NCBI GenBank assembly: GCA_017437285.1
Contig: JAFSBM010000063.1
Span: 1 to 57,014, forward strand
Direction: 5' to 3'
Origin: Ruminococcus sp.
GTDB taxonomy: Bacteria > Bacillota > Clostridia > Oscillospirales > Ruminococcaceae
DNA length: 57,014 nt
The translations under genes were made by a program, and so were the position numbers. The notes under the pieces were generated by a model, which had not been told where the DNA came from, searched no databases, and saw only the letters and a list, made by a program, of their open reading frames with translations. Positions 1 to 8,100 of the stretch are shown one piece after another (the first letter of the stretch is position 1; each line of letters opens with the position of its first letter).

Positions 1-578
1 ATTGCTTCTTCTGCGTTTATCACTAATTTGCCATCCTGATTCTTATAACCATAGGGTGGGGTAGAAGCAATAAATGTACCATTTTGCATTCGTTTTTCTG
101 CACTCCATCGCATATTTTGCGAAATTGATACCGATTCTTCCTGTGCCAGACCACCAAGTATGGTGATCATGATCTCATCGGTCATGTTTGCAGTGTCAAT
201 ATTCTCTTTCTCAAAGAACACTGTAATCCCAAGAGATTTCAGCTCTCTGAGATTCTTAAGGCAGTCCTTTGTGTTTCGAGCGAATCGGCTGATAGACTTG
301 GTATAGATTCTGTCAATCTTACCACGTCTGCAGTCCTTCATTAGTCTTTGAAACTCGTCACGCTTATCCTCACGGGTGCCGGTGATGCCTTCATCGGCAT
401 ACAAGTCCACAAGTTCTTCTGTGTATGATTCTTCGAACTTGTGGCTGTAATAGGTCAGCTGCACCTGATAGGAATTCAGTTGATCTTCACTGCTTGAGCT
501 GACTCGGCAGTAAGCGGCAACTCGCCGTTTTACTGTTTCGGTCATAATGCTCGGTTGTATCACGGTTATCGTTGCCAT
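1..578 (-). CDS. Large serine recombinase, N-terminal part (cut by window edge)
   Basis: The reverse strand reads an open frame from ATG at 578 to the window edge (192 codons seen, no stop). The start of the resolvase fold is clear: RRVAAYCRVSSSSEDQLNSY contains the catalytic-serine strand (AAYCRVSS), followed by YADEGITGTR, a helix with SRFARNTKD, and GGLAQEESVSISQNMRWS, which begins the linker helix to the recombinase domain. Proteins of this kind usually run to 450-550 aa, so most of the DNA-binding half lies outside the window. It would catalyse serine-linked site-specific excision and integration of a mobile element. It is the last gene of a minus-strand run starting near 3,885. Fold and family are near certain; the element it mobilises is not visible. 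Confidence 0.95.
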   Translation of the reverse strand, partial: MATITVIQPSIMTETVKRRVAAYCRVSSSSEDQLNSYQVQLTYYSHKFEESYTEELVDLYADEGITGTREDKRDEFQRLMKDCRRGKIDRIYTKSISRFARNTKDCLKNLRELKSLGITVFFEKENIDTANMTDEIMITILGGLAQEESVSISQNMRWSAEKRMQNGTFIASTPPYGYKNQDGKLVINAEEA

Positions 579-658
579 GCTTACACCTGCCTTTCGCTTT
601 TTTTACTTACAACAATACCACATTTCTCTGTGAATTTGAATCACCAAACCAGACAAAT

Positions 659-781
659 TTACTCGTCCGAATCTGTGTAATCTATATGCTTGTCCGCTTC
701 TTTGCCTGCGATGCAGCAGCACATGACGAATACTCCAACTGTGCCGCCAACCACGCACCCGATAATAAACCCAATCATCAT
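659..781 (-). CDS. Small one-pass membrane peptide, DUF3789-like
   Basis: A 40-aa product beginning MMIGFIIGCVVGGTVGVFVM and ending in an acidic tail (DYTDSDE). It has one glycine-rich hydrophobic segment (about residues 3-25), then CCC and a polar tail. This is the pattern of the DUF3789 peptides common in Firmicutes mobile elements; no function is known. GGAGG lies 5-6 bases before the ATG, so the start at 781 (or the adjacent ATG at 778) is well supported. The start overlaps the stop of the upstream 54-aa gene (ATGATGA), which suggests translational coupling. Confidence 0.8.
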   Translation of the reverse strand: MMIGFIIGCVVGGTVGVFVMCCCIAGKEADKHIDYTDSDE

Positions 782-942
782 GCCACCTCCAAATCTTTAG
801 CGGACGGATACTCTCCGATGACTGCATTTCTGCATCGGCTGATCAGCTTTTCCTTTTCTTCTTCTGTCAATGCTTCTGCTCTTGTATCTACATACTGCTG
901 AATCAGCGTAAGGATGTATTCTGCTGTTCCGTACTTCTTCAT
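778..942 (-). CDS. Hypothetical 54-aa protein coupled to MazF-like gene
   Basis: The product begins MKKYGTAEYILTLIQQYVDT and ends SAKDLEVA. It is soluble and predicted mostly helical, with a charged middle (TEEEKEK). The ATG overlaps the MazF stop codon (TAATG), and its own stop overlaps the next start, so it is embedded in a coupled gene run. I do not recognise a family. Its place next to a MazF-like toxin with no ordinary antitoxin makes it one candidate neutraliser, but that rests on position only. Confidence 0.75.
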   Translation of the reverse strand: MKKYGTAEYILTLIQQYVDTRAEALTEEEKEKLISRCRNAVIGEYPSAKDLEVA

Positions 943-1280
943 TACGATACCTCCAAGCTGATTTTGATAATCTCATCTACTCGCTTCATTGCGTCAGAAT
1001 CCAGTGAGCCAATGTAACTTCTGAGCCTGCGTTTGTCGATGGTGCGGATCTGCTCTGCTAATGCAATCGAGCCATCTGTCAGCAGATCGTTATCGTCCAC
1101 CTTTGCGTGAACCGGAAGCGATGGCTTATTGGAACTGGTGATCGGCAGAACAACAATCGTCGGGCTGTGCATGTTCCCGACGTTATTCTGCACCACAAGC
1201 ACAGGTCTGATACCGCCTTGCTCACTGCCGATGACAGGATTCAGGTCTGCATAGAAAAGGTCACCTCGTTTAATCAGCAT
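942..1280 (-). CDS. mazF: MazF/PemK-like endoribonuclease toxin
   Basis: A 112-aa product starting MLIKRGDLFYADLNPVIGSE. The pattern is that of MazF/PemK: RGDLFYADLNPVIGSEQGG (first strand and the G-rich loop that holds the active site), RPVLVVQNN, then PTIVVLPITSS, and a C-terminal helix. In this family the protein cuts single-stranded mRNA at short motifs. GGAGA just upstream supports the ATG at 1280; a longer in-frame start at 1352 would lie inside the upstream gene and lacks a good ribosome site. Length matches the family (about 110-120 aa). No MazE-like AbrB-fold antitoxin is adjacent; both overlapping neighbours are unlike MazE. It may be a lone MazF acting in element regulation. Confidence 0.92.
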   Translation of the reverse strand: MLIKRGDLFYADLNPVIGSEQGGIRPVLVVQNNVGNMHSPTIVVLPITSSNKPSLPVHAKVDDNDLLTDGSIALAEQIRTIDKRRLRSYIGSLDSDAMKRVDEIIKISLEVS

Positions 1281-1515
1281 TCTCGTTCTCCTTTGCGTTG
1301 CCGATTCCCTTCTTCTTTCGTACACAGCTTGGGAACGGACAGAACAGGACATTTGTGTTTCTGGAATACCAGATACAGCCCTTGCAAGGATGGTCGTCCG
1401 AGAGTCTCACAACGGGTTCGGGAATGCTGACTCCGTAGCCCTGTGCAAGGGGTTCTCTGTGACCGGACGTTGTTACTCTGAATCTATCATGTGCAATGCA
1501 TTTGTTTTCTTCCAT
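1270..1515 (-). CDS. Small cysteine-containing hypothetical protein
   Basis: An 81-aa product from ATG at 1515 (GAGAGG about ten bases upstream). The C-terminal half carries CKGCIWYSRNTNVLFCPFPS followed by C, that is CxxC...CxxxxC, which suggests a bound metal. The end is very basic (RKKKG). It overlaps the MazF-like start by 11 bases. An upstream in-frame ATG at 1578 lies in the hairpin-rich stretch and has no ribosome site. I do not recognise the family. Confidence 0.6.
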   Translation of the reverse strand: MEENKCIAHDRFRVTTSGHREPLAQGYGVSIPEPVVRLSDDHPCKGCIWYSRNTNVLFCPFPSCVRKKKGIGNAKENENAD

Positions 1516-1552
1516 GGTTATATACCTCTCATTCTTGATTTTGTTTGTATGT

Positions 1553-1828
1553 AACGGCGGTCTTTGAGAATCTCGCAAACCGCCGTTTATCGTTTTGCCT
1601 TCGTCTGATTCCTTTCGGTTTCAGACTTTCCGTGATATTTATCCACGATATCCGTCACGGCGGAGCATTCGGAACGATCAGCAGCTTACTGGTCTCATGG
1701 AACTCTCATCCCTCCGAGGTTCTCCCGGAGCCGCCCTCATTGCCTGATTCCCCGACCAAGGGGTGCTGTGACTGGACGGAAGTATCATTATCCTCCTGCG
1801 TTTCATTGCCTCACGGGAAGCTGTCCCG
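1553..1828 (-). ncRNA. Candidate structured non-coding RNA or long leader
   Basis: The 470 bases between 1,516 and 1,985 hold no convincing gene but are GC-rich and dense in hairpins: a 9-bp stem at 1553-1561/1579-1587; GTCTGA/TCAGAC at 1603-1608/1621-1626, whose minus-strand reading is capped CC-GAAA-GG, a GNRA tetraloop; CCGTGA/TCACGG at 1630-1635/1655-1660; CCCC/GGGG at 1750-1753/1760-1763; CGGGA/TCCCG at 1814-1818/1824-1828. The GNRA cap favours the minus strand, on which all neighbours are transcribed. One stem near 1718-1732 pairs slightly better on the plus strand. I cannot match it to a known RNA family. Confidence 0.4.
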
Positions 1829-1985
1829 ATTTCCAAGTCCATATTTCCCGCTCGCTCTTTCGAGGTCCTGGCGTATGGCTTGCGTGGCTGCCGAGATTTT
1901 ATACCGGCCGCAGGATTAACGTATTCCGAATGCTGTATATTCAATTTTCAAGCTGCTCTGAAGGGCTTTTTATTTGCCCTTCTAC

Positions 1986-2591
1986 TTATAGGGAACTGGG
2001 AGAAGCATTTTGAGGGGGGTATTTCTCAAAAAATTTTTTCATTTTTTTCAGAGCACCATCAATCGACTCACGAATTGTTTTATCATCAAGACCTTCCATT
2101 GCTGCAATTTGCCTGTATGTCATACCCTTGAAATAGTAACAGTAAACTCTCTGATACTGTTTCTCATTGAGGATTTGCATAGAAGCTGCGATCATTTCCT
2201 TAGTTTCCCTTTTCTCAACTTCGTCCTGCACAGGATTAAGCGGCAGATCCTTGATTTTCAGATTCGGACAGTTGCCGTTTTCATCTTCTTCGCAGTCCTC
2301 GTAGTAGCCCTCATCAATGTGATATCTGCTCTGTCTGCGCTTTTCACGCACTTCATTGGCAAAATAGCGGTTGTACTCCTTTGCCATCTCTGCAAACATA
2401 GCAACAGACACAATAACCATACCTGCAAGCTCCGGATGCTTCTGCTTGAATTGAGGATCGTCTGTAGCCACGATGTACTTCGGGCCTACAAAGTCAGTGT
2501 AGAGCACCTCTGTCGGCATGTAATAAAACCCATTTTTCTTGATGATATCGTTGACATCTTCCATCTTGATTTTCTTAAAGTAATTTTTCAT
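1986..2591 (-). CDS. Sigma-70 region 4-like regulator of a mobile element
   Basis: A 201-aa protein. The last 70 residues form a sigma-70 region 4-type helix-turn-helix: MQILNEKQYQRVYCYYFKGM then TYRQIAAMEGLDDKTIRESI. The N-terminal 130 residues are charged (YYEDCEEDENGN) and of no known fold. Such truncated sigma-like proteins are common in Tn916-type elements and phages, where they switch on recombinase or transfer genes. GGAGG lies 7-8 bases before the ATG. The gene follows a 300-base leader with an attenuator-like hairpin, so expression is probably controlled at read-through. Confidence 0.8.
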   Translation of the reverse strand: MKNYFKKIKMEDVNDIIKKNGFYYMPTEVLYTDFVGPKYIVATDDPQFKQKHPELAGMVIVSVAMFAEMAKEYNRYFANEVREKRRQSRYHIDEGYYEDCEEDENGNCPNLKIKDLPLNPVQDEVEKRETKEMIAASMQILNEKQYQRVYCYYFKGMTYRQIAAMEGLDDKTIRESIDGALKKMKKFFEKYPPQNASPSSL

Positions 2592-2691
2592 TCGTAATAC
2601 CTCCGTTTTGATTTCTTGTTTTCGATTGAATCAAAACGAAGGCTTACGGATATTTCGCTGTCATGCACAGCCAAGGGTAGGTGAGTAACAT

Positions 2692-2728
2692 AAAAAGCCC
2701 CTTTCCCGTGCAATCGGAAAAGGGGCTT
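2692..2728 (-). terminator. Intrinsic terminator or attenuator in leader of sigma-like gene
   Basis: Stem AGCCCCTTT (2696-2704) pairs with AAAGGGGCT (2719-2727), extended by CC/GG inside. On the minus strand it is followed by TTTTT (2692-2696). It lies about 100 bases upstream of the sigma-like gene and downstream of its probable promoter region, so it would stop transcription before the gene unless relieved. Confidence 0.75.
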
Positions 2729-2736
2729 CAAACACT

Positions 2737-2828
2737 GTACGAAACAAACGAGCAACAAAAAAGCACCGTAGAAACGAATAGGCATAGTGATAGCGTAAGC
2801 TATACTAATAACCTATCCTGTTTCGTAC
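2737..2828 (-). promoter_or_regulatory. Leader with 10-bp long-range inverted repeat
   Basis: GTACGAAACA at 2737-2746 and its exact reverse complement at 2819-2828 could close a long stem just upstream of the terminator hairpin. In between lie a small palindrome (ATAGC/GCTAT near 2791-2803) and the start of a possible leader reading frame (ATG at 2785, without a visible ribosome site). The layout resembles tet(M)-type attenuation leaders. Pairing and function are inferred. Confidence 0.45.
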
Positions 2829-2893
2829 GGCGCTTGGTAGCTTAGTCACATGGGACTATCTCCGCTTGCTCGGTTAGAAATCGTAATAAGCAG

Positions 2894-3151
2894 TTATTCA
2901 ATTTTGGTAAGATATACTTTGAATGAGCGTTCTCCGTTTTTCTTTGTACGGAAGTACGCCACATTCATGATATATGCATTCTTGCATTTCGGACACTTTA
3001 CCTGCATATGTCCTCTAATATCCGAATAGATTTTGTCGATCAGGAATCGGCAGTTCGGACAGCGCAGGTCACGCAGTGTAAGTTCTGTCACTTCCGTCTT
3101 GGACATCTCCAATTTTTCGAAGATATCCTCGTTCATATATGTCTGTATCAT
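2894..3151 (-). CDS. Zinc-ribbon protein (two CxxC pairs)
   Basis: An 85-aa protein with RCPNCRFLIDKIY and KCPKCKNAYIM, two CPxC knuckles separated by about 20 residues, as in small zinc ribbons such as the phage Mu Com type. The end is basic (RTKKNGERSF). The start overlaps the stop of the ImmA/IrrE gene (ATGA), so the two are co-translated. A nucleic-acid-binding adaptor is likely from the fold, but the target cannot be told. Confidence 0.7.
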   Translation of the reverse strand: MIQTYMNEDIFEKLEMSKTEVTELTLRDLRCPNCRFLIDKIYSDIRGHMQVKCPKCKNAYIMNVAYFRTKKNGERSFKVYLTKIE

Positions 3152-3885
3152 CCATACGCCTCCGGATTTCCAAGATGTAATTCAGAGGAGACATATTCGC
3201 TGAAATCGTGTTTTTCGAACAGTTTCAGATGTTCCATACGGATGACAAGTGCGGTAAAGGACACACGAAGATACTCCGCAATCTCAAACAACACAGCTCT
3301 GTCAGCGGCGGTAAAGACGCTGTTTCCGTAAACAGCAATCGGTTTGCCGTCATTGAACTGCATACAGGTCTGCAAGAGGAGAGATTTGGGCATCAGCAAT
3401 GCCGCTGCACCTCGGTCTGCCTGACATTCCTGCACACTCATCATTCTGGCAAAGTCCTCTCTGGTGTAGTGGCAGTCCAGGTCAAACTCATTATGAAAGG
3501 CTGCCTGCTGCGGCACATTGTTCACCAGCGAGTTCAGATAGTGGAAGGCTTCGTGAGCAATGGTGAAGAATCGGCGGTTTCTTTCCTTTTCAGCCTTGAG
3601 GAACCTGTCCAGCACAATAGTTTTCTCAGGGAACACATGACTGACAGTCTGTCCCTTGCAGCTAACCAACAGCGGTGTTCTGCCGTCTGCAAGGAATCCC
3701 AGCTTACTCATATCTTCCTCGGCAATATTTGCATAGAGGATTGTCAGCTTCAGAAATCCCGTCGTAAAGCCGATAATGTCCACTGGCTTTCCTGCGCCGT
3801 CATTACCCATGTACTCGTAGATCAACCTCTCACACAACTCGTCAATCTCGGAATTGCGGAGAAATGGTTTTGGCTTTCCTTTCAT
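3148..3885 (-). CDS. ImmA/IrrE-type metallopeptidase
   Basis: A 245-aa protein with the zinc motif HEAFH in RFFTIAHEAFHYLNS and the downstream acidic stretch QECQADRGAAALLMP, the ImmA/IrrE pattern (HExxH plus a later metal-binding glutamate). These enzymes cleave or inactivate XRE-type repressors to induce a mobile element. No XRE repressor gene is adjacent here, which is unusual. The remaining C-terminal 70 residues are family-typical helices. CAGGAG precedes the ATG, and a strong promoter with a palindrome lies 86 bases upstream. Confidence 0.88.
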   Translation of the reverse strand: MKGKPKPFLRNSEIDELCERLIYEYMGNDGAGKPVDIIGFTTGFLKLTILYANIAEEDMSKLGFLADGRTPLLVSCKGQTVSHVFPEKTIVLDRFLKAEKERNRRFFTIAHEAFHYLNSLVNNVPQQAAFHNEFDLDCHYTREDFARMMSVQECQADRGAAALLMPKSLLLQTCMQFNDGKPIAVYGNSVFTAADRAVLFEIAEYLRVSFTALVIRMEHLKLFEKHDFSEYVSSELHLGNPEAYG

Positions 3886-3970
3886 AATACCACTCCTGTT
3901 CTTAGATGTGTTGGTGTCATCTCCTGTCTGTTTTCTTTCAAAAGAGAATGTATGTTCTGTTTCTGCTTAT

Positions 3971-3999
3971 ATTATAACCCCTATTAACTTGGAAGTCAA
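3971..3999 (-). promoter_or_regulatory. Sigma-A promoter for the ImmA/IrrE operon
   Basis: On the minus strand, TTGACT (plus 3994-3999) and TATAAT (plus 3971-3976) are separated by exactly 17 bases. It faces the ImmA/IrrE gene and probably the zinc-ribbon, sigma-like and recombinase genes beyond. Confidence 0.8.
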
Positions 4000-4007
4000 T
4001 AGGGGTT
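3976..4007. promoter_or_regulatory. Palindromic operator overlapping the promoter
   Basis: AACCCCTATT (3976-3985) and AATAGGGGTT (3998-4007) are exact reverse complements with a 12-base centre that covers the -35 element. A second inverted repeat, GTCGT/ACGAC (4017-4021/4028-4032), lies just upstream. A repressor dimer bound here would block the promoter. The protein is not identified. Confidence 0.6.
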
Positions 4008-4119
4008 TTTGCTGTTGTCGTGAAACTACGACAGCAAATGTGGTTTTTTTGAAATTTTGTATGGTTGCACAAAAATCATTCTAAATTTTGTTCGATTTGT
4101 ATGAAGTGATAATCTCCGA

Positions 4120-5103
4120 TTACGATGCTGTTTCACCACTTAAGGGATGTCGTATTTTCTTTATTATTTTTATGACTGTAGCAATCAAAAGAACTATTCC
4201 AGCCAAAATCAAAACTTTGGTCAACAGACTGAAATCTTCAAGAAAAAACCTTTCCATTCCTGAGTCGGCAAGAACAAGATTTTTATTATGATTATCGATT
4301 GAACAGTTGTACAGATAGCAGCCCAAAATTATGAAGTGATCAAGTAACCATAGCAGCACTCCCCATATTGAAGCGATAACCAGCCACACAAGTACGTTTA
4401 CTATAGAAGAAACAGTTATCCCTACAATAATGCCGATAAATGGATTTTCAATATCAAATGTAAAATAGAACACTTCAGCAATCATAAGAAAAAGAACAAT
4501 AAGAGATACAAAGAAACCTATCGTTGAAGGTATGGCTTCAATCCATCCAATCGGATCAAATGTCCCCATATTTTCTACAATATATCTTGGATGATGAAAC
4601 TTCGGAAATCCTGCATAATCCTCAAGGAGTATACATATTTCGCCAATTGCTGAACAGTATTTTGAATCTGATGTGTATTGGTCATTAGGAAGAAGCTCTA
4701 GCAACTCAGAACAGAACATTTCAAATTGTCCGTTGTAATAGGTTTCTGCTCTGCCATAAAAAACCATACTGTCTCCCATTTGCCGATTCTCTGAAACATC
4801 CATGAGATAAATGAGACCTTCTGTAGCTCCAACCGTTTCATAATAGATAGAACCTGCCTCTCTGCCTGTTAAATCCTTGTCAGTCAGATAAAACACAATA
4901 TTCAGATTTATTTCCTTTGAAGAACGTAAGATTACTGCGTTCATTTCTTGGATTTGTTCTTTTGTGAACATATCTGCTTGTCCATAGATGCCACAGTTTT
5001 GTGATACCCCACTTTCATTTGCGGCATATATCGTGAATCCTTCAAATGTATTAAGGATAGCAAAGAAAAAGATGGATAAAATAACAGCCAATGCTTTTTT
5101 CAT
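4120..5103 (-). CDS. TPM-domain-like membrane protein
   Basis: A 327-aa protein. Residues 1-28 are a signal peptide (MKKALAVILSIFFFAILNTF). The following external domain has the alternating pattern of TPM domains (MFTKEQIQEMN, then LNIVFYLTDKDLTG, later SVNRQ-like turns and a short Tyr/Asp-rich end). From about residue 190 there are three or four membrane segments (FFVSLIVLFLMIAEVF, IIVGITVSSIVNVLVWLVI, VLILAGIVLLIATVIKII), then a basic tail. TPM-type domains occur in membrane proteins of varied and mostly unknown role. It is the last gene of the secretion locus and is separated from the Ig-like gene by a hairpin. The domain assignment is from pattern only. Confidence 0.6.
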   Translation of the reverse strand: MKKALAVILSIFFFAILNTFEGFTIYAANESGVSQNCGIYGQADMFTKEQIQEMNAVILRSSKEINLNIVFYLTDKDLTGREAGSIYYETVGATEGLIYLMDVSENRQMGDSMVFYGRAETYYNGQFEMFCSELLELLPNDQYTSDSKYCSAIGEICILLEDYAGFPKFHHPRYIVENMGTFDPIGWIEAIPSTIGFFVSLIVLFLMIAEVFYFTFDIENPFIGIIVGITVSSIVNVLVWLVIASIWGVLLWLLDHFIILGCYLYNCSIDNHNKNLVLADSGMERFFLEDFSLLTKVLILAGIVLLIATVIKIIKKIRHPLSGETAS

Positions 5104-5124
5104 TAAAAATCCTCCCTATAAAAT

Positions 5125-5153
5125 GCACACCATGCTATATCAGCATGGTGTGC
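5125..5153 (-). terminator. Perfect 11-bp hairpin between surface protein and TPM-like gene
   Basis: GCACACCATGC (5125-5135) and GCATGGTGTGC (5143-5153), loop 7, followed on the minus strand by ATTTTA. It is likely an inefficient terminator or RNA-stabilising stem that separates expression of the two genes. Confidence 0.65.
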
Positions 5154-5185
5154 AAGTCCTCACTCTCCATAGGAGGCGTTTGATT

Positions 5186-8100
5186 TTATCTTTTCTTTTT
5201 CCTCCATACAAAGAATCCAATACCAGCTGCAATTACTACTAAAACAGCTCCTCCGATATACAACCAGAAATTTCCCACATGGAGATAGCGTACTCTATCA
5301 ATATTCCACTCATTGCCTGCTTCGTCGACAAGTGTAATATCGATGTGATGCTGTCCCTTTGTTAAAGTAAATGAAAGCGTATCCGTTTCCGGATCATATG
5401 TAGATGGGATTTCAGTTCTTTCTCCATCTCTAGGACACTCGTAAACCTTTGTTGCATGCTTATCAAGTGTTTCACTAATGTCTGTCAATGAAATAGTAAC
5501 CTCATCCTTAAAGAAATAATTATGCCAATCCTTGAAGTCTTCGGGAAGTGTTGCTGTTGGAGCCTCGTTATCGATATGGATGGCCGCAAGATCCAAATAA
5601 ACATCATCACGAATGCTTACTGACAAATACATTCTTGTATCAAGGCTGTCATCGCGGAATGTTTCTGAGAAATAGTTGCCAGGAAGCTGAATGTAGCTCA
5701 AAGTTGCAGTCTCTGATAGCTCTTCATTTTCAATAGTCAAATATTCCTGCGGAGAGTACTGATTTTCATCTTCTCTCAAAACAAGAGCACCTGCTGCATT
5801 ATCCGTTGTAGGCTTAATTACAAGAATATCAAGATTCTGGAAATCTGCAGCTTTTTTACTAATTGCTCTGCCATCGTCATTAACCAGCGAATAGTAGCCT
5901 GTTCCATTCTGTGTTCCTGAATCAGTAGGCTTTTTACTATTGTAAATATATGCAAGCACATCAGTTTCTACCATTCGGAAATATGTATCGCTGATTACTT
6001 CACTACGATTACCAGCCTTATCTACAGCAACAAATGTTACCGCATAAACGCCATCCTTATCAAATCCACTCAATGTAAATTTTGACTGATTAATAGACTT
6101 TGAAAGATCAGCAGCAAGAGGACTCATTTCAATTGTGCCAAGTTCCATACCATTTTCATAGGTTGGAGTGTAAACCTGTGCTTCAATCTCAATTCTATCA
6201 AAGTTCAAATCGGTAAACTCCACTGTTGGTGCAGGTTTATCTTTCAATTTTTCATCATAAACTACAAAGTACGGAGTAGCTACAAATCCTTCTTCTGTGG
6301 ACTGAATATCATTACGTGCATGAAGTATAGGTGCAATTGTGTCAATTTCAATAACAGGAGTATGATCAACAGAACCATCCTTCATTTTACACGTGTTACC
6401 TGCCCTGTCTCTAGGAGGGTATTTTTTGCCATCGTCTATTACAAACATCCGAATTCTGTATACGCCATCTGTTGCAAAAGTGATTTCCAGAGTATGCGTA
6501 TCACCATCATGCTTCCAGTCGGTAGAATACCCGATATCGCTCCAATCCTCATCATCAGAATGCCCTGATCCAGATGCCTTAGCCTCCACACGAATTCCCA
6601 TATCAGATGGATCAAAATTATGCTCATCTACTTCAATTTTTGCAATCTGTTTAGTGTTAAAATAGATTCCTTCATCCGCATCATCACCAAAACTATTGAA
6701 GTTTGTCTTAATAATCGGTGCTGTTGCATCTACATTAAACTTTTCATAGAAATAGTTGCTAACTTCTCCGTCATTATAAGAAATATTTGCGGAGTGCCCT
6801 GCACGGTCAGTTCCTGAAAATGAAAATTCAAAGTCGCCCTCGGAGAACGATACTGTTGCTGTATGAGTTGAACCATTTGATTGGAAGTTCACTGAAGGTA
6901 TTGTTCCAGTAAATCCATTTGTGATTGTTGCAACCATCAATCCCGGATCAAAATTTCTTTCTGTTACTGTAATCGTAAACGCAGTACTTCCAGGATAATA
7001 CATGCCATTAATCAGTTCAGCATTATTAGAAATAGCAATAACAGGTGCGATCGTATCAATTGAAAACGCTTCACTGCTTATCGGATCACATGCATTAGCT
7101 GCACGGTCCGTGGCATTGAATGTCATAACAATATTGTTATCATCGCTATTAAATGTAAATACCTGTGAAACTTCTGTAATCAGATTTACATCCGTTTTAG
7201 TAATTTCCCATCCATTTGCAAGAAGCATATTTTCAGAATAACCATCTGTATTACTGATTGTATTCACAACAGCATCATAGCTATCCTGTTCAGAAGATTT
7301 GGAATAAGAAATTTCCTTCAGACCGGATTTAGGATCAGAAACGGTAACTCTGAATTGTACTGTTCCCGTATAGAGTTTATTATTATTTTCGTCTGTTCTG
7401 GTACTATCTGGTAATGGTTCGATCGTGATAACAGGAGCAACATCATCAATTACAAAACCCTGAGGTGTTTTTTCATCGGAGATATTGCCAACCTTGTCAT
7501 ATGCCTGAGCATAGATTTGTCCCTTGAAACCAGCAGGAATCGTATAGCTTGCCTTGCCATCAGTAATTACTACTTCATGCAATTCAGCCTCCTGCTCCTC
7601 ACCATCTACATAGGGTACAAGACGAAAGACAACTCTGTCAAGATCTGATGAAGGCACTTCATCAGTTACACTTACAACTGCATCAAAACCTTTTTTGAAA
7701 TAAAAACCATACTCAAGCTCTTCAATAAACTCTGTGACTTCAGAAATATCATCAGAAGTTGCAGGAGCAAAAGTAAACTGAACTACAGAAGGATTTACAA
7801 TATCTCTGTAATATATCGGCTTTGCATCAGGATATGTATTTCCATCACTGTCAACAGGATTTGAATTTACATTACCTGCATTGTCCACGACTTCTACTTC
7901 AATGATATAGCTGCCATTTTCATTCGCTGGAATCATTTCAGCAATTTTCTCAAGTGAGTAAGAGTACAAATATCCCTCTTGGCTATTCATTGCTGTATTT
8001 GCATTTGACGTTGCTTCTACTGTAGGCAATGCAGCCTGATTAATTTCCATTTCAGAGCTAACGATTTCGCCATTGATTTTCATTTCAACTGAACGAATAC

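Noticed and set aside
1678-1944. 88-aa minus-strand frame in the hairpin-rich stretch
   Set aside because: No ribosome site, odd composition rich in Arg/Pro/Ser, and it crosses several stable stems; it is better explained as non-coding.
2588-2785. 65-aa frame MPIRFYGAFLL... upstream of the sigma-like gene
   Set aside because: No ribosome site, runs through the terminator hairpin. It may be a leader peptide at most, so it is kept only as part of the regulatory leader.
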